This document shows, in pieces, positions 47,681 through 55,842 of a stretch of 64,000 nucleotides of DNA. The notes beneath the pieces are model-generated. The model did no database searches. It saw only the letters and a list, made by a program, of their open reading frames with translations, and was not told where the DNA came from. Origin of the DNA: an uncultured Prevotella sp. (GTDB taxonomy: Bacteria; Bacteroidota; Bacteroidia; Bacteroidales; Bacteroidaceae); the NCBI GenBank assembly GCA_905236755.1, contig CAJOCR010000008.1:1-64000 (forward strand), given 5' to 3'. Positions within the stretch are counted from its first letter, which is position 1; each line of letters starts with the position of its first letter. The position numbers and the translations under genes are program-made.

Positions 47681-48731
47681 GCTGATGGAAGAGATTGTTA
47701 ATAAAAACAACGAAATAGTCTTATTCAACGATGTCTGTAACATTATAGACCAGACTCGTAATAAGATTGCAGTATACGTCAATACAGAGGTATGCCTTAC
47801 CAACTGGTATGTGGGTAAGCGTATTAAGGAAGATGTGCTATATAATCAGCGAGCCGAATACGGAAAACAGATACTCAAAAATCTTTCCAGAAGATTAACC
47901 GAACAGTACGGAAGTGGTTGGAGCATCTACAAACTGCAACATTGTGTACGCGCTGCGTACACTTTTACCGAAGATGAAATTGTGTACGCCACTCGTACAC
48001 AATTAAGCTGGACACATCTTCGTTCCCTCATGGGTGTGAAAGATTCCCTTGAAAGACAGTTCTATGCACAAATGTGTACGATAGAACATTGGGATACCCG
48101 TACCTTGGACGAGAAGATAGATCAGCAGCTGTACCAGCGCACAGCCATAAGCAGAAAACCAGAAGAAGTCATTAAAAAAGAGCTTCAGAAAGCAAGGAAC
48201 AATAATCAGCTACTACCAGATATGGTCTTTAGGAGTAGCTATATACTTGACATGCTTGGGTTGCCAGATGTATTCTCAGAAAGCGACCTGGAAACTGCGA
48301 TTATTGCGCAGATTGAAGACTTTATCAAAGAGTTAGGCTCCGATTTTACATTCGTGGCACGCCAGAAGCGTATTACTGTCGATGCTGTAGATTATTACAT
48401 CGATCTGCTATTCTTCCATAGGGAATTGAGACGCCTAGTTGCCATCGATTTGAAACTAGGTAAATTCAAACCAGAATATGAAGGACAAATGTTGCTTTAT
48501 CTCAGGTATCTCAATCAAAACGAGAAGAAACCATGGGAAGAGTCGCCTATAGGTCTTATTCTGTGTTCGGAAGGAAATACTGAACACGTTGAATATCTCA
48601 TGCTGGATGAAAACAGTCCTATAAAAGTTGCTCAATATTACACCCAACTTCCCGATAAGAAGCTTTTGGCAGCCAAATTGAAGAAAGCCATCGCTATAGC
48701 AAGAGAACAATCCCAAGCTCATAAAGAATGA
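47673..48731 (+). CDS. DUF1016/YhcG-type PD-(D/E)XK nuclease protein
   Basis: This 352-residue protein has the DUF1016 N-terminal helical domain (about 15-180, VYVNTEVCLTNWYVGKRI and LSWTHLRSLMGVKD) and a C-terminal PD-(D/E)XK nuclease domain: DYYIDLLFFHRELRRLVAIDLK (about 243-262) carries the D and D-x-K active site, seen as YIDLLFFH and VAIDLK. Such proteins occur in or near type I restriction loci, but the role is unknown. It lies between the two hsdM genes, overlapping the first by 8 bp and the second by 4 bp. Confidence 0.9.
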   Translation: MLRLMEEIVNKNNEIVLFNDVCNIIDQTRNKIAVYVNTEVCLTNWYVGKRIKEDVLYNQRAEYGKQILKNLSRRLTEQYGSGWSIYKLQHCVRAAYTFTEDEIVYATRTQLSWTHLRSLMGVKDSLERQFYAQMCTIEHWDTRTLDEKIDQQLYQRTAISRKPEEVIKKELQKARNNNQLLPDMVFRSSYILDMLGLPDVFSESDLETAIIAQIEDFIKELGSDFTFVARQKRITVDAVDYYIDLLFFHRELRRLVAIDLKLGKFKPEYEGQMLLYLRYLNQNEKKPWEESPIGLILCSEGNTEHVEYLMLDENSPIKVAQYYTQLPDKKLLAAKLKKAIAIAREQSQAHKE

Positions 48732-50281
48732 ACAACATGAAGGAAGAACATAAGAATACACAATACCGTCGACCAGACGAGACAATCTCATTGGACGAAC
48801 TGAAATCGTTCCTCTGGGGTGCTGCCACTCGTCTGCGCGGACAGATAGATGCAGCAGGCTATAAGGAATACATCTTCCCATTGCTTTTCTTCAAGCGCAT
48901 CAGCGATGTCTATGACGAACAGTTTGAGGGTTTCGTGGCAGAAGGAGGTGAGGAATACGCCGGTATGCAAGCCGCAGAACTGGCCATCCGCATACCTGAC
49001 GGTGCACATTGGCGTGATGTACGTGAAGTGACAGAGAATGTTGGTCAACGTTTAGTTGAAGCTTTTATTGCCATTGAACAGGCTAACCCGGGAGAAGAAG
49101 CGGATGGGCGTGTCATAGGTGGCTTGGACGGTATCTTTGGTCCGAAAGACGGATGGACCAACAAGAATAAGATGCCCGACCATATCATCACCTCTCTTAT
49201 CGAAGACTTCTCTCGCTATAATCTGGGCTTGTCTTCATGCCCTGCCGACGAGATGGGCCAGGCATACGAATACCTTGTAGGTAAGTTTGCCGATGATGCA
49301 GGTAATACAGCTCAGGAGTTCTACACTAATCGCACGGTAGTAACGCTGATGGCAGAAATCCTCCAGCCACAGCCAGACGAGAGTATCTACGACCCAACTT
49401 GTGGTTCGGGTGGTATGCTTGTGAAGTGTCTTGACTTCCTGCGCCAGAAAGGTCAGCCATGGCAAGGGGTAAAGGTGTTCGGGCAGGAAATCAATGCTCT
49501 GACTGCTTCTATTGCTCGTATGAACCTCTACCTGAATGGTGTAGAGGATTTCAGTATTGTTCGTGAAGACACACTGGCTCATCCTGCATTTGTGGATGGT
49601 AGCCATCTGAGGAAGTTCGATATTGTGCTGGCGAATCCGCCGTATGCCATAAAACAATGGAATCGCGAAGCTTTTATGAATGATAAATGGGGGCGCAATT
49701 TCCTTGGAACGCCACCTCAAAGTAAAGCGGATTATGCATTCATTCAGCACATCATTGCATCTATGGCTACTAAAACAGGACGTTGTTCTATTTTGTTGCC
49801 TCATGGTATCCTTTTCCGCAAAGAAGAGAGAGACATGCGTGAAAAGCTGGTAAAGATGGATACGTTAGAAGCTGTAATTGCACTTGGGCATAACTTGTTT
49901 TACAATTCAGCAATGATATCATGCATTCTCGTGTGTAGGGTAAACAAGCCTGTCGAGAGGAAAGGCAAAGTTATCTTTATTGATGCTGAAAATGAAGTCA
50001 CTAGAAAAAATGCATTTAGCTATTTAGATGAATCACAAATACAGAAAATCTTAAATGCATACAATGGCTTTGTTGACATAGATGGTTTTGCAAAGGTTGT
50101 TACCAACGAAGAAATTATCCAAGCTAATTCCGTTCTCAGTATTTCGTATTATGTAGAAGGGATTGACGATGAAGACTTTGACATTGATGATTCTCTTCAA
50201 AATTGGAAGGAGAGCAGCAATGCATTTAACAACGAATTTGAATCATTGTTTGATTTGATAACTGGTAAAGAGTATGTATAA
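48728..50281 (+). CDS. hsdM: Type I restriction-modification methylase subunit, copy 2
   Basis: This 517-residue protein shares the layout of copy 1: YIFPLLFFKRISDVYDEQ (about 48-65), FYTNR (198-202), SAM motif YDPTCGSGGM (221-230) and catalytic NPPY (about 303-306). Identity to copy 1 looks moderate. The C-terminal about 60 residues are acidic and differ from copy 1. It overlaps hsdS by 8 bp, which suggests this copy is the direct partner of HsdS. Met 4 is a possible start. Confidence 0.95.
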   Translation: MNNMKEEHKNTQYRRPDETISLDELKSFLWGAATRLRGQIDAAGYKEYIFPLLFFKRISDVYDEQFEGFVAEGGEEYAGMQAAELAIRIPDGAHWRDVREVTENVGQRLVEAFIAIEQANPGEEADGRVIGGLDGIFGPKDGWTNKNKMPDHIITSLIEDFSRYNLGLSSCPADEMGQAYEYLVGKFADDAGNTAQEFYTNRTVVTLMAEILQPQPDESIYDPTCGSGGMLVKCLDFLRQKGQPWQGVKVFGQEINALTASIARMNLYLNGVEDFSIVREDTLAHPAFVDGSHLRKFDIVLANPPYAIKQWNREAFMNDKWGRNFLGTPPQSKADYAFIQHIIASMATKTGRCSILLPHGILFRKEERDMREKLVKMDTLEAVIALGHNLFYNSAMISCILVCRVNKPVERKGKVIFIDAENEVTRKNAFSYLDESQIQKILNAYNGFVDIDGFAKVVTNEEIIQANSVLSISYYVEGIDDEDFDIDDSLQNWKESSNAFNNEFESLFDLITGKEYV

Positions 50282-51359
50282 GTTAAAAGATTTTGCGCAA
50301 GATATATCTGTCGCCATTAAGGATGCTCAATCAAGTCCTTTTGACAGATTCGTAGGTTTAGAGCATTATGATTCTGGCGAACCTGTTATAACTCGTTATA
50401 CTGACAAAAGCCTTTTATCTTCATCTGTTAAGGAATTCCGAAAGAATGATATCCTTATTGCCAGACGTAATGTTTATTTGAAGAGAGCTGGTATAGCCTT
50501 TTTTGATGGCCTAACTTCAGGAGATTCTATAGTACTTCGTATTTATGATGATTGCGAGAGCCGAACAGGTATTTCAAAACAGGATGCAATAAGAATCATA
50601 CCATTTATTCTAAATAGCAATGTTTTCTGGGCGTATGCTAACAAACATGCAGATGGAATGAATTCGAAGCGTATTTCTAAAGAAATGCTCTACAACTATG
50701 AATTTGACTTACCCCCTCTCGCAGAGCAGAAGGTTCTTGCGGATAAACTTTGGGCTGCATATCGTCTGAAGGAATCATATAAGAAACTTCTTGCTGCGAC
50801 TGAAGAAATGGTGAAATCGCAATTTATCGAGATGTTTACGGATAAAGGCTACCCTTTAACGATGATAAAATCGTTTGCGGATGTCTCTACTGGAGGCACA
50901 CCTTCAAAAGCTCATCCTGAATATTGGAATGGTGATAAACCATGGGTATCAGCAGAGGACATGAAAAGCAAGTATGTATATGATACTTGTGAAAAAGTTA
51001 CAGAAGCAGGATATGCTACATGCAAGATTATACCAGTAGATACACTAATGTATGTATGTCGTGGTAGTATTGGAGTAATGGCTATCAATAAGATAGAATG
51101 TGCGACCAATCAGTCTATATGTAGAGCGACGTGCCACAATAATGTATGTAACGTTGAGTTTCTTTACCATGCTTTGATGTATCAAAGAGATAACATAAAG
51201 AAAAAAGGTACAGGTACGTCCTTCAAATCTTTGAATCAAACGACATTCTCAGAGTTAGAAATAGAGTTACCGCCATACGATGAGCAGATGAAGTTTGTAA
51301 CTATCGCTGAACAGGCCGATAAATCAGGATCTGTCCTGCAATATATGATTGCATGTTAA
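50274..51359 (+). CDS. hsdS: Type I restriction specificity subunit
   Basis: This 361-residue protein has two target-recognition domains (about 1-160 and 190-335) separated by a conserved helical spacer (LPPLAEQKVLADKLWAAY, about 160-200). The second spacer starts LPPYDEQMKFVTIAEQADKS but ends after only about 30 residues, shorter than the usual C-terminal helix. It chooses the DNA site for HsdM and HsdR. The base composition of this gene appears more AT-rich than its hsdM neighbours, common for exchanged specificity genes. Confidence 0.93.
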   Translation: MYKLKDFAQDISVAIKDAQSSPFDRFVGLEHYDSGEPVITRYTDKSLLSSSVKEFRKNDILIARRNVYLKRAGIAFFDGLTSGDSIVLRIYDDCESRTGISKQDAIRIIPFILNSNVFWAYANKHADGMNSKRISKEMLYNYEFDLPPLAEQKVLADKLWAAYRLKESYKKLLAATEEMVKSQFIEMFTDKGYPLTMIKSFADVSTGGTPSKAHPEYWNGDKPWVSAEDMKSKYVYDTCEKVTEAGYATCKIIPVDTLMYVCRGSIGVMAINKIECATNQSICRATCHNNVCNVEFLYHALMYQRDNIKKKGTGTSFKSLNQTTFSELEIELPPYDEQMKFVTIAEQADKSGSVLQYMIAC

Positions 51360-51383
51360 ATGAAATAAAAAATACAATATATT

Positions 51384-54311
51384 ATGGCATACTTTAACGA
51401 AGAAAATACCGTTGAGCAGATGCTCATCAACGCCGCTGGCAAGTGTGGTTGGATTTATGTGGAGCCACAGGAAGTTCCACGTCTTCCTGACGAGGTGCTT
51501 GTTACAGAATGGTTGTTGACAGCTCTAAAGAAATTCAATGATATTACAGATGACCAGGCAGCACAGGTTATTTATCGACTCCGTGCAGCTTGCAGCATTG
51601 GCACCAATCAAGAAGAACTGATTAATGCCAATGACCGCTTCCGTCGATTGCTGTTTGAAGAGAACTCCTATCCTTTTGGCGAGGATGGAGAGAATATCAA
51701 CATTCGCTTCTTCAGCGACAGACCTTCGGAGAACCGCTGTGTAGTAACCAATCAATGGGAGTTCCCTCGCAAGAGTAAGGAAGGCGGCAAGCGTCTTGAC
51801 CTGGTATATATCATCAATGGAATACCAATGGTAATTGGTGAAGCCAAGACACCAGTCAAATCGTCTGTGACATGGGCTGATGGTGCAACCGATATACTTC
51901 ACTATCAGAAAAGCATTCCAGAAATGTTTGTTCCAAACATCCTCACCTTTGCCAGCGAAGGACGTGAACTGCAATATGCAGGCGTAGGATGCCCCGTGGA
52001 TAAATGGGGACCTTGGTTTGCTGATGAGGATCGTCGTCATGGTACGCTTGAAGATGTGGAGCACAACTATATTTCACTGATTACGCCAGAACGTTTGCTT
52101 GACATCTATCGCTATTATACTGTATTTACGGGTACTTCGAATGGTAGGAAGATAAAGATTGTATGCCGTTACCAGCAATACCTTGGTGGTGAAGCCATTG
52201 TGCAACGAGTGTTAGGTACATATCGGGCAGGAAAGGGACCAAGAAAAGGACTCATCTGGCACTTCCAAGGTTCAGGTAAATCATGGCTGATGGTGTTCGC
52301 TGCTCAGAAACTACGCCGTCAGAATGACCTTAAGGCTCCGACTGTGGTAATTGTAGATGACCGTATTGATTTGGAAGATCAGATTACCGGTGACTTTACC
52401 CGTGCTGAGATTCCAAACGTAGATGGAATATCTTCAAAGGAAGAATTGGAAACGAAGATACACCAGCGCAAGATCCTCATCACTACAATATTCAAGTTTG
52501 GTGACCTGAACGATGGCGAGGTGATAGATGACCGCGACAACATCATCCTGCTTATGGACGAGGCCCACCGCACGCAGGAAGGTGACCTTGGAAAGAAAAT
52601 GCGAACAGCACTGCCTAATGCTTTCTTCTTCGGTCTGACAGGTACGCCTATCAACCGCAATGACCACAACACATTTGCTTGCTTCGGTAGTGAAGAGGAT
52701 GAATATGGCTATATCTCGAAGTACACCTTCCAGAACTCTGTCGATGATGGAGCCACTTTGGAGTTAAATTTCCAAACTGTTCCTGTTGAAATGCATCTTG
52801 ACGAGGCTAAGCTTCAGGAAGAGTTTGATGCACTGACCGACCAGATTAGCGAAGAAGACAAACAAGAACTTGTACGACGCACAAGTGTAGAGGCGTTCTT
52901 TACGGCAGAGAAGCGTATCAATGATGTGTGCAAGTACATCGTCAATCACTTCCGTGAGTATGTGGAGCCAACAGGCATGAAGGCCCAAGTGGTGGTGTAT
53001 AACCGTGACTGCTGCGTGAAGTACAAGAAGGCCATTGATGCATTGCTTGGTACAGATGATCAGACAACAATCGTTATGCATACAGCGGGTGATAAGGCTG
53101 ATGAGTACAAGGCATACAAGCGTAGTCGTGACGAAGAAAAGAAACTGCTCGATCAGTTCCGCGACCCGCTGTCACCATTGAAGTTCGTAATTGTAACCAG
53201 TAAATTGCTGACAGGTTTTGACGCGCCAATTCTTCAATGCATGTATCTTGACAAGCCTATGAAGAACCATACACTATTACAGGCCATCTGCCGTACAAAC
53301 CGTACCTATAACGAGAATAAGAAGTGCGGCTTGATTGTTGACTTCGTTGGTGTGTTTGAGGATGTGGCAAAGAGCCTTGCATTCGATGAGGAAAGTGTGA
53401 AGACTATCATCAAAAATATGGATGAGATTAAGGCTGTTATTCCTACATTTATGCAGGAATGTTTGCAATTCTTCCCAGGTGTTGATCGCACTATCGGTGG
53501 ATGGGAAGGATTGACCGCGGCTCAGCAATGTCTGAAGGAGGAAGGTGTAAAGACGAATTTTGCACGTCACTTCACACGACTTTCAAAAGCTTGGGAAATA
53601 ATTTCTCCAGACGAGTTTCTTGCTCCATATTCAAGCGATTACACTTGGCTGGCACAAGTATATCAAAGTGTGCGACCTGTTAGTGGAGGAAATCTGATTT
53701 GGGCTCTGCTCGGAGCTAAGACCATTGAAATTATTCATAATAATATTGATACTATTGACATAGGTACACCACTTGAAGACCTCGTTGTAGATGCAAACAT
53801 CATAGACTCCGTATTGGAAGATGAGAAGAAACGAGAGAAGAAAATCATCGAAGTGGAGAAAATGCTGAAGATTAGACTTGGAGAACATAAGGGTGACCAA
53901 AAGTTTAAGAAGTTTGCTGACAAGCTGGATGAGCTTCGCGAACGCATGGAGCAGAACTTGATTTCAAGCATAGACTTCCTGAAGCAGTTGCTGCAAATGG
54001 CTCGTGAATTGTTGGAGGCTGAAAAGGAAATTGAAAAGCCACAGGACAAGCGCACACAGGCAAAAGCTGCATTGACTGATCTCTTCCAAAGCATCAAGAC
54101 AGAGGAAACGCCTTTTATCGTAGAACAGGTAGTAAATGACATTGACAATGAAGTTGTCAATATCATCCGACAGTTCAATGACGCATTCCAAAGCGTTACT
54201 GCTAAGCGTGAGATAAAGAAGAAACTGCGTTCTATTCTCTGGATTAAATACCAGATTAAGGATAATGACGTTTTTGAGAAGGCATATAGTTATATAGAAA
54301 TGTACTATTAG
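51384..54311 (+). CDS. hsdR: Type I restriction endonuclease subunit
   Basis: This 975-residue protein has an N-terminal PD-(D/E)XK nuclease (RLDLVYIINGIPMVIGEAK, about 137-156, with D, E and K of the active site), a translocase with Walker A FQGSGKSW (about 292-299) and DEAH box LLMDEAHRTQEGD (about 388-400), helicase motif GLTGTPINRND, and a helical C-terminus (about 740-975) that binds the methylase. It pulls DNA and cuts unmethylated DNA far from the site. It follows hsdS by 24 bp. Confidence 0.96.
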   Translation: MAYFNEENTVEQMLINAAGKCGWIYVEPQEVPRLPDEVLVTEWLLTALKKFNDITDDQAAQVIYRLRAACSIGTNQEELINANDRFRRLLFEENSYPFGEDGENINIRFFSDRPSENRCVVTNQWEFPRKSKEGGKRLDLVYIINGIPMVIGEAKTPVKSSVTWADGATDILHYQKSIPEMFVPNILTFASEGRELQYAGVGCPVDKWGPWFADEDRRHGTLEDVEHNYISLITPERLLDIYRYYTVFTGTSNGRKIKIVCRYQQYLGGEAIVQRVLGTYRAGKGPRKGLIWHFQGSGKSWLMVFAAQKLRRQNDLKAPTVVIVDDRIDLEDQITGDFTRAEIPNVDGISSKEELETKIHQRKILITTIFKFGDLNDGEVIDDRDNIILLMDEAHRTQEGDLGKKMRTALPNAFFFGLTGTPINRNDHNTFACFGSEEDEYGYISKYTFQNSVDDGATLELNFQTVPVEMHLDEAKLQEEFDALTDQISEEDKQELVRRTSVEAFFTAEKRINDVCKYIVNHFREYVEPTGMKAQVVVYNRDCCVKYKKAIDALLGTDDQTTIVMHTAGDKADEYKAYKRSRDEEKKLLDQFRDPLSPLKFVIVTSKLLTGFDAPILQCMYLDKPMKNHTLLQAICRTNRTYNENKKCGLIVDFVGVFEDVAKSLAFDEESVKTIIKNMDEIKAVIPTFMQECLQFFPGVDRTIGGWEGLTAAQQCLKEEGVKTNFARHFTRLSKAWEIISPDEFLAPYSSDYTWLAQVYQSVRPVSGGNLIWALLGAKTIEIIHNNIDTIDIGTPLEDLVVDANIIDSVLEDEKKREKKIIEVEKMLKIRLGEHKGDQKFKKFADKLDELRERMEQNLISSIDFLKQLLQMARELLEAEKEIEKPQDKRTQAKAALTDLFQSIKTEETPFIVEQVVNDIDNEVVNIIRQFNDAFQSVTAKREIKKKLRSILWIKYQIKDNDVFEKAYSYIEMYY

Positions 54312-54321
54312 TATATTTGAT

Positions 54322-55842
54322 ATGTTAAGAGGCAATATGAGCTATGCTCCCTTTATGGGAGACAACAAGCCACTGAGTGTTGGACTGAACCCACTAGGTA
54401 TTCGCACTGCATCTGAGCAACTGTTTACAACGCTGTTGCCTGGACTTAACGTTGTGACTCTCAGAATACGCTACTATAGCTTTTATTGCTGGCTTCTCAA
54501 ATCATTCTATATAAAGCGGACCGAGGCAAAGAAAGCCGATCTTCAAAGACACATAAGAATGTCGGAATTACTGATGGCACTCATACATGCTCAAAGCAAC
54601 TTTAGTGGTGGCGTACCGGGCATTACTCGTGCATCTGAAATCATTGGAAAAGGAGAAGATGTCATCAATTTCAACGAAGATGCTATGCCTAAAGGGAAAC
54701 CTGTAGGCGGTTACTGGAAAGGCTCTTATGGAGCATTTGGCACATACTATGCGGCTTCTTTGCAGGAAATGAGAATTATAGCACCTTTGGAGGATAATAC
54801 AAGCCTTTACAATGTAACATCTAAATCCGAAGATTATATCAGTGGAGAGGACTTGGCCGATGCTTTTCAACAAAGTGTAGGTTTGGGAATGAGTAAGTTG
54901 TTCTTTGATTCTGTCCACTCAGGCATAGTGACGCGAGAACAACTTGCTTTGTTGGAGCCAGTTTTTCAGAGTCACAACATGCCTGACAACAATGAGCGCA
55001 ATCTCTTACTTAATCTGCTGCTACAAAATGACAACCCTTCGTCTCTTACCGAAAGTAAACTTCGCAAGGATAGTTTAAGACTTTTGTTGTCATACATGAG
55101 AGCTTTCACGTTGAGCAATTTTTCTGAATTGGAATTTGCAAAATATGTGTATGACAGCTATAACAAAGGATCAGAAAGAAGTACTGCCGCTGTTGGATGG
55201 TATGCATATTACCTGAATGACAGCCGCCAATATGAAGCCTTGAATATCTTCGACGTGCTTCTTAATAGATTGCACGAGAGCACAAAGCCTGGTCAATGGG
55301 AGAATATTGATGATTTTTCTTCCATACTTGCAGAAGAAGCTTGCGAGAACCTCGGTGCTGCTAACTCCTCAATTGGTGAACTGCTCAATAGATGGGATTT
55401 TGTAGAAGAGCCAGAAGAAAAAATGGCACATGCCTTTTACGTTATTTTAGACAACTACAAAAGGAACCCCTCGTATAAAGAATGCAAGTCCATTATCAGG
55501 TCTTTCTTCCGAAGTGTAAGCAACGATGCATTGGATGCCTTTGATGATACAGAGAAAAGTCTAAATTGCAGCACCTTCCTCTTCATCAAGAAATTCCTTA
55601 CTGAAAACATCATATACAACCATTATTCTGAGTCTATGAGGAAGTTAAGTCAGAACGGTATTCCTACTCAGAAATTGACAATTGAAAATGGCTATGTACG
55701 AGGCATCGCTACATATAGCGCTACTCACAGTTCTCCACGTATTGATACGCTGAGAAACTATGCGACAGATCTGGGTCTGATTGACGGCTACCAGGTAACT
55801 GAAAAAGGGGCAGAACTATTAGAACAACTGCAAGATGATTGA
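54322..55842 (+). CDS. Unrecognised 506-residue protein coupled to hsdR and the PLD gene
   Basis: No family is recognised. It is soluble, without signal peptide or membrane helices. The N-terminal part has SVGLNPLGIRTASEQLFTTL and IRYYSFYCWLLKSFY (about 40-60), the middle is helical, and the C-terminus ends as a winged-helix-like stretch (NYATDLGLIDGYQVTEKGAELLEQL), which may bind DNA or the PLD partner. The start (ATG 54322, or 54337) is 10 bp after hsdR, and its end overlaps the PLD gene by 8 bp. The tight coupling to both sides argues that it works with them. Confidence 0.85.
   Translation: MLRGNMSYAPFMGDNKPLSVGLNPLGIRTASEQLFTTLLPGLNVVTLRIRYYSFYCWLLKSFYIKRTEAKKADLQRHIRMSELLMALIHAQSNFSGGVPGITRASEIIGKGEDVINFNEDAMPKGKPVGGYWKGSYGAFGTYYAASLQEMRIIAPLEDNTSLYNVTSKSEDYISGEDLADAFQQSVGLGMSKLFFDSVHSGIVTREQLALLEPVFQSHNMPDNNERNLLLNLLLQNDNPSSLTESKLRKDSLRLLLSYMRAFTLSNFSELEFAKYVYDSYNKGSERSTAAVGWYAYYLNDSRQYEALNIFDVLLNRLHESTKPGQWENIDDFSSILAEEACENLGAANSSIGELLNRWDFVEEPEEKMAHAFYVILDNYKRNPSYKECKSIIRSFFRSVSNDALDAFDDTEKSLNCSTFLFIKKFLTENIIYNHYSESMRKLSQNGIPTQKLTIENGYVRGIATYSATHSSPRIDTLRNYATDLGLIDGYQVTEKGAELLEQLQDD

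Noticed and set aside
54322..55842. Reading the unknown gene as a DISARM or BREX component
   Set aside because: The neighbours are HsdM/S/R of type I kind. No DrmA/DrmB, PglX or BrxC-like protein is present, and no motif supports it.
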